A DNA stretch of 20,908 nt from Parvicella sp041583015. GTDB taxonomy: Bacteria > Bacteroidota > Bacteroidia > Flavobacteriales_D > Parvicellaceae. The DNA lies in NCBI GenBank assembly GCA_041583015.1, contig JBFHGR010000066.1:1-20908 (forward strand). The letters are read 5' to 3'. Positions 1-8,568 of the stretch are shown here, in pieces; positions within the stretch are counted from its first letter, which is position 1; every line of letters begins with the position of its first letter. The translations under genes and the position numbers were made by a program. Below the pieces are notes generated by a model. It was given only the letters and a program-made list of their open reading frames with translations, was not told where the DNA came from and ran no database searches.

Positions 1-325
1 ACAATACAATTAATACAGATGGTAATGACCGTAATACAACTTCCGATTTAACAGATAATGCTGACAATACGAATGTTACCGATGGAAATACCTCAGATTT
101 GACGGACAATACAATTAATACAGATGGTAATGACCGTAATACAACTTCCGATTTAACAGATAATGCGGACAATACGAATGTTACTGATGGAAATACCTCA
201 GATGTAACAGACAATACAAATAATACAGATGGTACTGATCGTAATACAACTTCCGATTTAACAGATAATGGAGACAATACGAATGTTACTGATGGAAATA
301 ACACAACAGACTTAACTGATGGTTC
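1..325 (+). repeat. 105-bp in-frame tandem repeat, about three copies
   Basis: Three successive copies start at 1, 106 and 211 with a period of 105 bp, which equals 35 codons. Copies 1 and 2 differ at about 5 of 105 positions. Copy 3 matches copy 2 at all but about 5 positions over its first 90 or so bases, then diverges near 301. Each unit encodes Asn/Thr/Asp-rich sequence built on TDG, TDN and TDL triplets. The array probably continues to the left of the window. Confidence 0.95.
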
Positions 326-3287
326 AAATAGCACTGATGATAATAATAGTAATTCAATCGCTTCAAATAAAAATGCTTCCGGTAATATAAGTTTTGAAAA
401 CATTGTTCAAGGCAATGCAACTGTATCTATGCTAGAGAATAATGCTAAAAAAGAAGGTTTTAATGAGGTGGAAGTTCAAAATGTAAATAATAATTCTTAC
501 AATCCTACTGTAGATAATCCTGATGAATATGAAGTGACTACTGCTGTGAAACAGGTTGATTATTCCAGTGAAGCAACTTTATCATCTTCTTCAGCTGTTG
601 CTTTAATGGAAGGGAATGAGAAGTCTATTGCTAAAATTGACGAGTTAAGTCAAGAAAAAGTAATCTTAAACCAAGATGCGCAAAATGCTCAATCCGACAA
701 AGACAAAGGTAAAATAGAGAAAAAAGTAGAAAAGATTGAGGATAAAATAGGAAAAGAAGAATTAAAAATTGATGAGGATATTCAATCTATTACCAAGGCT
801 AAAGTTGAATCATCGCAAAATAATCTTCTTATTGTAAAGGAAAGCTTAGGGGAAGTGCTGCCAGTTGATTTAACAGAATTGAAACAATCTAAAGAATACG
901 AAAACAAAGCAAATGTGTTACTTGAACAGGCAAATGATTTAAGAGCTCAAGCAGAAACTGAGAAAGATAAATCTACTAAAGCTACGCTTTTAAAGGATGC
1001 CAACAGTAAAGAAATTACTGCTGTTCAGTATTTGAATCGAGCAGCAGACTTATATGTATCCGCTGCATATGAAAGTAACGTAAAAGATATTGCGAAAAAC
1101 GCAAATGTAATTTCATCGAATGATCTTCAAGATAAAGCAAATGAGTTGAGTGTGCAATCTGCGTTATTGTCGGAAGAAGCAATGGCGCATGCAGATAGTG
1201 CATTACTGGCTAAAGGAGATGAAAAAGCAGCAATGCTTCAAAGGGCAGAAAGAAAAGAATTAGTCTCTAATTCATTGCGTGACGCTTCTTCAAAATATCA
1301 AATGTTAGCAAATGAGCAAAAGATCAATGAAGACAGAATGGCTGCAGATGAAGAGTTGTTGGCTAATTTGAGTGCTGAAGATGTGTTGATTGTAAAATCT
1401 AATGAAGCGTATCCAGAATACTTGGAAAAGGAGAATGACATTGTTTTATTACAAGTTGAAAAAGCAAAACTAGAAGGTGAACAGTCAGGATTGGAAAATA
1501 TAATAAAACAGCAAAATCAAGACTTAAAAGGATTGGAGAATAAACTGAAAATGGCTGATACCAGTGAAAAGGAATCCATAGGAAATGAAATTGAAGAATT
1601 AGAAAATGCTATTGATAAAAATGATGCTCGTATTGAAGGTATCCTTAATTCAATTGATGAGATTGAAAATTCAATTACTTCTATTAAAATGAGTCAAGAA
1701 GATCTTATTGCTGTTAATGATGAAAGCATTCAGGAAGACTTTAAGGCGTTGATGAAATCTAGTTTGGATAAGACGCCAACAAAGAAAACTGGAGTCATTA
1801 CATTTGACGATTTAATATCTACAAATTTTGTAGTTCCTGATAAAATAGAGAGTAATATTTACGCCAAAGATAATACCATAAAGTATTCAGATGATAACCC
1901 GATTCCTTTAAATCCAAAATACCCATCAGGATTAATTTATAAAGTACAGGTAGGCGCATTCAGTAAGCCAATTCCAAATGATGTATTCAGTGGGTTTGCC
2001 CCAATTACAGGAGAGAAAATAGGAACGCTTGTTAGATATAGAGTTGGATACTTTGTATACTATAATACTGCAAATGATGCCAAAAATGAAATTAGAGGGT
2101 TAGGTTATAGTGATGCTTTCGTAGTTGCGATATACAATGGAGAGAAAATAACCTTAGCTGAAGCGAGAAATCTAGAAAGCAATGACGCTATTCCTGCAAT
2201 TGCATCCAATAACAATGTTGATAATGCCAATACAAATAGTAATGTCAGTGATAACTCAAACTCAATTAATAATTCAAATGATGTAATTACTATAAATGCA
2301 TCGAATAATGATAATGCCGTATCAAATGATAATTTTAACAGCAATGATGTAGAAGTTGATTTAGGAGAAGGAACGGCTAAAACGAATGATGCTGACAAAA
2401 TAAAAGGTTTGTATTACACGGTACAGATAGGAGCATTCTCTAAACCAATTCAAGCAGCAGATGTGTTCAATATTTCTCCGTTAGTTACTAAATTTATTGG
2501 TAATCTTTACAAATATTCTACGGGTATATATCAATCAGTAAATGATGCCGTTGTTAGAAAGAACGAAGTAGTGAGCAAAGGAAACACCGATGCTTTTGTT
2601 ACTGCATATTATAATGGTGAGAAAATTTCATTAGTGAAAGCAAAACAATTAATAGCAGAACAGGGAGAATCTATTTTTGCTGCGGATGCTGATGGAAATT
2701 TAAAGCAGTTGAAAAATTCAGGAGGATCGGTGAATACAAGTGTAGATGTTGAGGTTACCGCAGACGGTCAGTATCAAGTTGATTTAGGTACTTATCAAGG
2801 TGAAATTCCTACAGACATTGCCAACGCGATGTTGCTAATTCCGCAATTTGTTGTCAATATCGAAAAGAATAATGAAGACCAAAGATATTTTGTAGGGAAT
2901 TTTGCAAATAAAGAAGATGCTCAAAAGGTGGTTGATTTATACTTAGAAAACGGAGTAGAGGATTTAAGTATTACAGATATTGCGGGCACACCAGGGCCAA
3001 GACCGGTAAGTGGAGTTGTATATAAAGTGTTTTTAGGGTCGTATCAAGGCGAAGTGCCGGATGCTAGAGCGATAACTTTTGTTGATTTGAAAGATGAAGG
3101 AATTACAAAGGTGTCAGAAGAGAATGGTGATGAAACCTACTACGCTGGAGAAGAAGGTTTGTTTAATGATGCCAAAACAGTACTTAAGAAATTTACATCA
3201 AGAGGAGTTTCTATAGCGGAGATTAAAGCTTTTAAAGATGGGGTAGAGATTCCATTGGAAGAAGCTAAGCAACTGACAGGAGAATAA
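3..3287 (+). CDS. Large SPOR-domain envelope protein with Asn/Asp-rich repeats (5' end outside window)
   Basis: The reading frame is open from the window edge, so the protein is truncated at its N-terminus; the first possible start inside the window is a TTG at 99 within the repeats and is not a real start. In order it shows an Asn/Asp/Thr-rich low-complexity stretch (to about 360), a Lys/Glu-rich helical and coiled-coil region (about 600-1790), and four SPOR-like modules at about 1929-2170, 2406-2650, 2766-2990 and 3012-3284, each opening with a motif such as YKVQVGAF, YTVQIGAF, YQVDLGTY or YKVFLGSY. A second Asn/Ser/Asp-rich linker (about 2170-2400) separates modules 1 and 2. SPOR domains usually bind peptidoglycan glycan strands lacking stem peptides, so a periplasmic or outer-membrane, wall-associated protein is likely. 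Its exact role is unknown. The missing N-terminus could hold further domains such as TPR or PD40 propeller repeats, but that cannot be seen here. Confidence 0.85.
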   Translation, partial: NTINTDGNDRNTTSDLTDNADNTNVTDGNTSDLTDNTINTDGNDRNTTSDLTDNADNTNVTDGNTSDVTDNTNNTDGTDRNTTSDLTDNGDNTNVTDGNNTTDLTDGSNSTDDNNSNSIASNKNASGNISFENIVQGNATVSMLENNAKKEGFNEVEVQNVNNNSYNPTVDNPDEYEVTTAVKQVDYSSEATLSSSSAVALMEGNEKSIAKIDELSQEKVILNQDAQNAQSDKDKGKIEKKVEKIEDKIGKEELKIDEDIQSITKAKVESSQNNLLIVKESLGEVLPVDLTELKQSKEYENKANVLLEQANDLRAQAETEKDKSTKATLLKDANSKEITAVQYLNRAADLYVSAAYESNVKDIAKNANVISSNDLQDKANELSVQSALLSEEAMAHADSALLAKGDEKAAMLQRAERKELVSNSLRDASSKYQMLANEQKINEDRMAADEELLANLSAEDVLIVKSNEAYPEYLEKENDIVLLQVEKAKLEGEQSGLENIIKQQNQDLKGLENKLKMADTSEKESIGNEIEELENAIDKNDARIEGILNSIDEIENSITSIKMSQEDLIAVNDESIQEDFKALMKSSLDKTPTKKTGVITFDDLISTNFVVPDKIESNIYAKDNTIKYSDDNPIPLNPKYPSGLIYKVQVGAFSKPIPNDVFSGFAPITGEKIGTLVRYRVGYFVYYNTANDAKNEIRGLGYSDAFVVAIYNGEKITLAEARNLESNDAIPAIASNNNVDNANTNSNVSDNSNSINNSNDVITINASNNDNAVSNDNFNSNDVEVDLGEGTAKTNDADKIKGLYYTVQIGAFSKPIQAADVFNISPLVTKFIGNLYKYSTGIYQSVNDAVVRKNEVVSKGNTDAFVTAYYNGEKISLVKAKQLIAEQGESIFAADADGNLKQLKNSGGSVNTSVDVEVTADGQYQVDLGTYQGEIPTDIANAMLLIPQFVVNIEKNNEDQRYFVGNFANKEDAQKVVDLYLENGVEDLSITDIAGTPGPRPVSGVVYKVFLGSYQGEVPDARAITFVDLKDEGITKVSEENGDETYYAGEEGLFNDAKTVLKKFTSRGVSIAEIKAFKDGVEIPLEEAKQLTGE

Positions 3288-3408
3288 ATAGTAACTTCAG
3301 GTTTGATGTTCTAATTATTTGGTAACAGTTAAACAAGTGAACTAGCAATCGAAATCACCTCCTCTAAAAAAGCTAATCCCTAAGCGCTAAAAACTAACAA
3401 CTAATCAG

Positions 3409-3416
3409 TATCTTTA
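3409..3416 (+). promoter_or_regulatory. Possible -7 promoter element of the biotin carboxylase gene
   Basis: TATCTTTA matches the Bacteroidota -7 consensus TAnnTTTG at all defined positions but the last, and lies 20 bases before the ATG at 3437. I did not find a convincing -33 TTTG at the usual distance. The rest of the gap 3288-3436 shows no clear terminator for the upstream gene. Confidence 0.35.
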
Positions 3417-3436
3417 CGGTCTAAATTTATTCGAGA

Positions 3437-4909
3437 ATGAAAAAAATTCTAGTTGCCAATAGGGGAGAGATCGCGCTGAGAGTAATGAAGTCTTGTCGCA
3501 AAATGGGAATTAAATCCGTAGCCATTTATTCTGAAGCAGATGCAAATGCTCCATTTGTGAAATATGCCGATGAGTCGGTTTGTGTAGGACCACCACCAAG
3601 CGCTCAGAGTTATTTGTTGGGAGATAAAATCATAGAAATTTGTAAAGAACTAAATGTAGATGGAATTCATCCTGGATATGGATTCTTAAGTGAGAATGCA
3701 GAGTTTACAAAGAAAGTAACCGCTGCGGGAATTACATTCATTGGACCTTCACCAGAGGCGATGGACTTAATGGGAAGTAAATTGGCTGCTAAAGCAGCTG
3801 TGAAATCTTACGGAATTCCTATGGTGCCAGGAATAGATGAAGCAATTACAGATATTCCCTTAGCTTTAGAAAAATCAAAAGAAATAGGTTATCCAATTCT
3901 TATTAAAGCTTCTGCTGGTGGTGGAGGTAAAGGTATGAGAATTGTGGAAAATCCTGAAGAGTTTGTTGAGCAAATGGATATGGCGGTAAGTGAAGCCATT
4001 TCAGCATTTGGAGATGGGGCCGTTTTTATTGAAAGATATGTAGGATCACCAAGACATATAGAAATACAGGTCTTAGCAGATCAGCACGGTAATATTGTTC
4101 ATCTTTTTGAAAGAGAATGTTCCATTCAACGTAGACATCAAAAAGTGATAGAAGAAGCTCCTTCTGCTGTTTTGACACCAGAACTACGCGAAGCAATGGG
4201 GAAAGCAGCATGTGATGTTGCTCGAGCTTGTGATTATTATGGGGCAGGAACAGTGGAGTTCTTGTATGAAAATGGAGAATTCTTCTTTTTAGAGATGAAT
4301 ACAAGACTACAAGTAGAACATCCAGTTTCTGAAATGATATCTGGAATTGATTTAGTAGAGCAGCAAATTAAAGTGGCAAGAGGTGAAAAACTGGCATTCA
4401 CACAAGATGATTTAAAGATCAACGGTCATGCATTGGAGGTAAGAGTTTATGCTGAAGATCCTAAAAATAATTTCTTACCAGATATTGGAACATTAGAAGT
4501 TTATAGAAGACCAGAAGGGGATGGAATAAGAGTAGATGACGGATTTGAAGAAGGTATGGAAATTCCAATCTATTATGACCCAATGATTGCTAAGTTAGTT
4601 GTTTGGGGAGAGGATAGGGAAACCGCTATTCGTAAAATGACCAAGGCTATTGAAGATTTTGATATTGTAGGAATTCAAACTACAATGTCTTTTTGTAAAT
4701 ACGCCATCAATCACGAAGCTTTTGTTAGTGGGGATTTTGATACACATTTTGTAAAACACTATTTTTCTGACCCTTCTATTTTGGATGTGACAGATAAAGA
4801 TACTCTAGAAGTAGCAGCAATGATGCATAATTACTTTTTAAGTAAAAATGAAACCGTAGCAGATTATTCGCCAAGCGATGAAAAATCAAGTTGGGAGAGT
4901 AGAGTATAA
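3437..4909 (+). CDS. accC: Acyl-CoA carboxylase, biotin carboxylase subunit
   Basis: This subunit uses ATP and bicarbonate to carboxylate biotin carried on a separate protein, the first half-reaction of acetyl-CoA or propionyl-CoA carboxylase. The N-terminal ANRGEIALRV, the Gly-rich ATP loop ASAGGGGKGMR, RRHQKVIEEAPS and the catalytic segment EMNTRLQVEHP (Glu, Asn and Arg of the active site) are all present. RVYAEDP replaces the RINAEDP of E. coli AccC. At 490 residues it is some 40 longer than E. coli AccC, with a C-terminal tail after the biotin carboxylase C-domain. There is no biotinyl MKM motif, so the carrier is encoded elsewhere. The sequence flavour is closer to the propionyl/methylcrotonyl-CoA type than to classic AccC, so substrate choice is open. 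No carboxylase partner gene lies beside it. Confidence 0.9.
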   Translation: MKKILVANRGEIALRVMKSCRKMGIKSVAIYSEADANAPFVKYADESVCVGPPPSAQSYLLGDKIIEICKELNVDGIHPGYGFLSENAEFTKKVTAAGITFIGPSPEAMDLMGSKLAAKAAVKSYGIPMVPGIDEAITDIPLALEKSKEIGYPILIKASAGGGGKGMRIVENPEEFVEQMDMAVSEAISAFGDGAVFIERYVGSPRHIEIQVLADQHGNIVHLFERECSIQRRHQKVIEEAPSAVLTPELREAMGKAACDVARACDYYGAGTVEFLYENGEFFFLEMNTRLQVEHPVSEMISGIDLVEQQIKVARGEKLAFTQDDLKINGHALEVRVYAEDPKNNFLPDIGTLEVYRRPEGDGIRVDDGFEEGMEIPIYYDPMIAKLVVWGEDRETAIRKMTKAIEDFDIVGIQTTMSFCKYAINHEAFVSGDFDTHFVKHYFSDPSILDVTDKDTLEVAAMMHNYFLSKNETVADYSPSDEKSSWESRV

Positions 4910-4983
4910 TTGGTTCTATCTTAAATAAGTTGGACTATTTTCTAAAAACTATACGGGAAAAAGCTTTTTGTTAAATAAAAGTA

Positions 4984-4991
4984 TATCTTTG
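4984..4991 (+). promoter_or_regulatory. -7 promoter element for rpsO
   Basis: TATCTTTG is an exact match to the Bacteroidota -7 consensus TAnnTTTG, about 46 bases before the rpsO start. The nearest TTTG upstream (4967-4970) gives a spacer of only 13 bases against the usual 17-21 or so, so the -33 element is uncertain. It implies an rpsO transcript independent of the upstream gene. Confidence 0.55.
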
Positions 4992-5037
4992 CACTCAAAT
5001 TAATTAATCGCATATCAATCACTAAAAGTATTGTACA

Positions 5038-5307
5038 ATGTATTTGACAGAAAAAGTAAAAAAAGAAATTTTCGCTAAGCACAACAAAAACGAAGCGGAT
5101 ACAGGAACACCAGAAGGGCAAATTGCTCTTTTTACTCACAGAATTGCACACCTTACTGAGCACTTGAAAAAGAACAGAAAGGATTTCGCTACTGAAAGAG
5201 CACTTGTAAAATTAGTAGGTAAAAGAAGAAGACAATTAGACTATTTGATTAAAATCGATATCGAAAGATATAGAGCAATTATCAAAGAACTTGGAATACG
5301 TAAATAA
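5038..5307 (+). CDS. rpsO: 30S ribosomal protein S15
   Basis: Primary 16S rRNA-binding protein of the small subunit platform, where it contacts helices 20-22. The 89-residue length is exactly that expected. Family hallmarks are visible: DTGTPEGQIALFTHRI near residues 21-36, LTEHLKKNRKDFATERALVKLVGKRRRQLDYL in the middle (shown here in shorter pieces: LTEHLKKNRKDFA, then KLVGKRRRQLDYL), and a C-terminal Tyr/Arg-rich helix. The ATG at 5038 gives the standard N-terminus. It lies directly upstream of pnp, the gene order also found in E. coli and many other bacteria, with a terminator-like hairpin between the two. Confidence 0.97.
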   Translation: MYLTEKVKKEIFAKHNKNEADTGTPEGQIALFTHRIAHLTEHLKKNRKDFATERALVKLVGKRRRQLDYLIKIDIERYRAIIKELGIRK

Positions 5308-5345
5308 TTCCTTTGCTCAAAAAGTTAGAGCAATAAATGTATTAG

Positions 5346-5381
5346 AGGGGGCTGTTGCGCAATGCGTAATGGTCCCTTTTT
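5346..5381 (+). terminator. Terminator-like hairpin between rpsO and pnp
   Basis: AGGG at 5346-5349 pairs with CCCT at 5374-5377. Inside it GTTGCG can pair with CGTAAT using G-U wobbles, separated from the outer stem by a small asymmetric internal loop. A run of five T (5377-5381) follows. It may end or attenuate rpsO transcription before pnp, as in other rpsO-pnp loci. Confidence 0.6.
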
Positions 5382-5447
5382 GCTAAAAATTAAATATAAA
5401 TCACGGTCTTCCCCTGAAGAATTAAGGAAGGCTTAACAAAACAAATA

Positions 5448-7610
5448 ATGAATATAGTAAACAAAAAAATGACCTTGCCAAATGGAAAAGAAATTTCCAT
5501 TGAAACAGGTAAATTAGCAAAACAAGCCGATGGTGCTGTTGTTGTTAGAATGGGAGACACTATGTTGCTTGCAACTATTGTTTCTAGTAAAGATGCGAAG
5601 GATGATGTAGATTTCCTTCCACTTACAATTGACTACAAAGAGAAGTTTGCTTCTGTAGGAAGATTCCCAGGTGGATTCTTAAAAAGAGAATCAAGACCAT
5701 CTGATGAGGAGATTCTTACAATGAGATTAGTAGATAGAGCAATGAGACCGTTGTTCCCGGATGATTACCACGCAGAAGTGCAAGTAATGATTCAATTAAT
5801 GTCTTCAGACGGAGAAAATCAACCAGATGCATTAGCATGTTTAGCAGCTTCTGCTGCTGTTGCAGTTTCTGATGTTCCTTTTAATGGACCTGTATCTGAA
5901 GTAAGAGTAATTAGAAAAGATGGACAATTCCATGTAAATCCTACATTTGAAGAAATGGAAGGTGCAGACATGGATATGATAATTGCAGGTTCATTGGATT
6001 CTATCAATATGGTAGAAGGAGAAATGAACGAAGTTTCCGAAGCGGATATGTTAGAGGCTATCAAAGCTGCACATGTTGTTATTAAAGAACAATGTCAATT
6101 ACAATTGGATATTGCTGCTCAGATTCCTACTGCTAACCCAAAAAGAGAATATTGTCACGAGAAAAGTGATGAAGAATTGAAGGCAAAAATACACGATTTT
6201 GCATACCAAAAATGTTATGATATAGCTAAGCAAGGAATTGCTGATAAAGCAAAAAGATCAGAATTATTTGGTGCTGTAAAAGATGAGTTAATAGAATTCC
6301 TTGGTGAAGAAGTTGTTGCAGAAAACAAATATCTTATCGGTCAATATTATAAGGCGACACAAAAAGCTGCTGTTCGTAGAATGATGTTGGATACCAAAGG
6401 TAGATTGGATGGACGTCAATTAAATGAAATTAGACCAATCTGGGGTGAAGTAGGTTATTTGCCAGGTAATGTTCATGGGTCAGCCATCTTTACAAGAGGT
6501 GAAACTCAATCATTAACTACTTTGACTTTAGGTTCTTCTTTGGATGTTCAAAGAAAAGATAATGCATTGATGACAGATGATCAAGATTTTATCTTGCATT
6601 ATAACTTTCCTCCTTTCTCTACAGGAGAAGCAAGACCTATCAGAGGAACTTCTAGAAGAGAAGTAGGTCACGGTAACTTGGCGCTAAGAGCTTTGAAACC
6701 AATGCTTCCTAAAAAACCAGAATTCCCATACACAATTAGATTAGTTTCTGAAATTCTTGAATCAAATGGTTCGTCTTCAATGGCAACTGTTTGTGCTGGA
6801 ACATTAGCATTGCTTGATGGTGGTGTTAAAATGAAAAAACCAGTTTCTGGTATTGCAATGGGATTGATTTCTGATTCAACTACTAAAGAATTTTGTGTTC
6901 TTTCTGATATCTTGGGTGATGAAGATCACCTAGGTGATATGGACTTTAAAGTAACTGGAACTAGAGATGGTATTACTGCTTGTCAGATGGATATCAAAAT
7001 TGAAGGTTTAGATTACGCTCTGTTGGCGCAGGCTTTAGAGCAAGCGAAAAATGGAAGATTACACATCTTAGATAAAATCAATGAAGTAATAGCTGCTCCT
7101 AGAGAAGATTACAAAGGTCATGTGCCAAGAATTGAAAGTATTGTTGTCCCTGGTGATGCTATTGGTGGAATCATCGGAAAAGGTGGTGAAACTATTCAAG
7201 GCCTTCAAAAAGAAACGGGTACTACAATTTCTATTGATGAAATGGAAGATGGTTCTGGATTGGTAGAGATTTTCTCTAACAACAGAGAAGGAATGGATGA
7301 GGCTATGCGTCAAATTAAATTGATTGCTTTCCCTCCAGTAGCAGAAGTTGGAGCGACCTATAACGCTAAAGTGAAAAACTTAGTAGCATTTGGTGCTTTT
7401 TGTGAAATTCTTCCAGGTACAGATGCTTTACTTCACGTTTCTGAGATTGCTTGGGAAAGAGTTGAAAAACCAGAAGATTACTTAAAAGTAGGACAAGAAA
7501 TCGAAGTTAAAGTTATTGGGAAAGATCCTAAAAACGGAAAAATGAAAATTTCTAGAAAAGTTTTACTTCCTAAACCAGAGAAAGAAGCGAAGCCGCAAAG
7601 TGCTGAGTAA
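5448..7610 (+). CDS. pnp: Polyribonucleotide nucleotidyltransferase (PNPase)
   Basis: 3'-5' phosphorolytic exoribonuclease acting in mRNA decay and RNA quality control, normally a trimer. All modules are present over 720 residues: the first RNase PH domain, the linker helical domain, the second RNase PH domain, a KH domain at about 562-625 with GKGG in the GxxG loop, and an S1 domain from about 633 to 705. The catalytic segment GDEDHLGDMDFK (residues 490-501) keeps the acidic pair corresponding to E. coli Asp486 and Asp492 and the following Lys. The phosphate/RNA-site segments FPPFSTGEA and GHGNLALRAL are intact. The short charged tail after S1 is ordinary. The gene ends 27 bases before a strong hairpin terminator. 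Confidence 0.97.
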   Translation: MNIVNKKMTLPNGKEISIETGKLAKQADGAVVVRMGDTMLLATIVSSKDAKDDVDFLPLTIDYKEKFASVGRFPGGFLKRESRPSDEEILTMRLVDRAMRPLFPDDYHAEVQVMIQLMSSDGENQPDALACLAASAAVAVSDVPFNGPVSEVRVIRKDGQFHVNPTFEEMEGADMDMIIAGSLDSINMVEGEMNEVSEADMLEAIKAAHVVIKEQCQLQLDIAAQIPTANPKREYCHEKSDEELKAKIHDFAYQKCYDIAKQGIADKAKRSELFGAVKDELIEFLGEEVVAENKYLIGQYYKATQKAAVRRMMLDTKGRLDGRQLNEIRPIWGEVGYLPGNVHGSAIFTRGETQSLTTLTLGSSLDVQRKDNALMTDDQDFILHYNFPPFSTGEARPIRGTSRREVGHGNLALRALKPMLPKKPEFPYTIRLVSEILESNGSSSMATVCAGTLALLDGGVKMKKPVSGIAMGLISDSTTKEFCVLSDILGDEDHLGDMDFKVTGTRDGITACQMDIKIEGLDYALLAQALEQAKNGRLHILDKINEVIAAPREDYKGHVPRIESIVVPGDAIGGIIGKGGETIQGLQKETGTTISIDEMEDGSGLVEIFSNNREGMDEAMRQIKLIAFPPVAEVGATYNAKVKNLVAFGAFCEILPGTDALLHVSEIAWERVEKPEDYLKVGQEIEVKVIGKDPKNGKMKISRKVLLPKPEKEAKPQSAE

Positions 7611-7636
7611 TATCTGATTTAATTATCAAAATATAT

Positions 7637-7673
7637 AAATCCTCTAATTACGAATGTAGTTAGGGGATTTTTT
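7637..7673 (+). terminator. Intrinsic terminator of pnp
   Basis: An 11-bp stem (7637-7647 with 7660-7670, one G-U pair) encloses a loop in which TAC and GTA can extend the pairing. It is followed by a T run to 7673. It lies between convergent genes and its T run overlaps the last codon of the minus-strand gene ending at 7672. Confidence 0.85.
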
Positions 7674-8568
7674 ATTTGTCAAACACTACAACTGATTGAA
7701 TAGGATAGTGATCTGATAAGCCAACCGTTTTTCCATAAACTTTTCTTGACCTACCTTTTTCCCATTCAGGGCCAATTAAGTATTTGTACGATTTAATTTT
7801 GATTTTACTCTCAATGGAATTGTACAAGAAAATGTAGTCAAGTGTGTTCTTAACTTTGTTTAATGATGAAGTGTTCTGTGATATGTCAAAATGATATTTG
7901 TTTCTGGTTTTAAAAACCTTTGTCATTTTTTGATAAAATACACTATCTGATCTATTGATGTTGAAATCACCTCCAATAAATACATAAGGTGAATTTTTGT
8001 ATGCAAAAATAGCCAAAGAGTCTTTTATCATTCTCATTTGATTAATCGCTATAGATTTTGGAGGTTCGCTATTCAAATGTGTGTTTATTATGTATACTTT
8101 ATTATTGTTAAATGATAGACTGACCATTTGAGCTCCTTTCTGTGCCATGCAATCCGAACCACTGCAATTATCAAATTGAATATTTTTGACTTCTGTTATT
8201 GCTGTTTTGCAGAAAATAATCAAACCACTATTGGTTTTAAATAATTTACCACTTGATTCATTAACAATCTTAGTGTAGAAAGGATAATTTTTTGATAAGC
8301 CATTTATTAATTGTGCTCTTCTTTTTTTGTGAAATACTTCTTGGAAAATTAATACATCATTTTCTAAATTTTTAGAGAATTTATCTATGATGATTTCAGT
8401 TCTTTTCTTTTTTTTTGAACGAAAAAAAACTGGAGCAGGAAGAAGGTGAAGATTCCAACTAGTTATTTTTAGTGTGTCTGATGATGATACTTGTGAAAAA
8501 AGGTGAATTGGAAAGAAGTAAATAGAAAAGGAAAGAAAAATGATGAAGATTTTACTTAAGTATACCAT
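7672..8568 (-). CDS. Secreted EEP-superfamily phosphodiesterase, sphingomyelinase C-like
   Basis: Signal-peptide-like N-terminus (a hydrophobic run ending FPIHLFSQ near residue 26) followed by a complete endonuclease/exonuclease/phosphatase fold signature: SWNLHLLP (Asn39), FQEVF (Glu77), NSGLIIF (113-119), INTHLN (His164), GGDFN (Asp201, Asn203), NTLDYIF (Asp244) and LSDHYPI (Asp286, His287). The CSGSDCMAQKG segment before the NTH motif resembles the conserved DxxxxKG region of bacterial neutral sphingomyelinases, which cleave sphingomyelin to ceramide and phosphocholine. The ATG at 8568 is preferred over the upstream TTG at 8595 because it places the signal peptide at the N-terminus and gives a 17-base rather than 44-base overlap with the regulator gene. 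Other Mg-dependent phosphodiesterase or nuclease activities remain possible. No type IX sorting domain is seen. Confidence 0.75.
   Translation of the reverse strand: MVYLSKIFIIFLSFSIYFFPIHLFSQVSSSDTLKITSWNLHLLPAPVFFRSKKKKRTEIIIDKFSKNLENDVLIFQEVFHKKRRAQLINGLSKNYPFYTKIVNESSGKLFKTNSGLIIFCKTAITEVKNIQFDNCSGSDCMAQKGAQMVSLSFNNNKVYIINTHLNSEPPKSIAINQMRMIKDSLAIFAYKNSPYVFIGGDFNINRSDSVFYQKMTKVFKTRNKYHFDISQNTSSLNKVKNTLDYIFLYNSIESKIKIKSYKYLIGPEWEKGRSRKVYGKTVGLSDHYPIQSVVVFDK

Noticed and set aside
1..325. Direct repeats as a possible CRISPR array
   Set aside because: The repeats are contiguous 105-bp units with no unique spacers and are in frame with a long coding region.
1..360. Asn/Asp/Thr repeats as Bacteroidota O-glycosylation sites or a calcium-binding motif
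   Set aside because: The known D-(S/T)-x O-glycosylation order is essentially absent (the repeats read T-D instead), and no DxDxDG-type calcium loop is formed.
2105..2398. 97-codon minus-strand frame opposite the SPOR protein
   Set aside because: Its Leu/Ser-rich composition is the mirror of the Asn/Asp-rich coding strand; no independent evidence for a gene.
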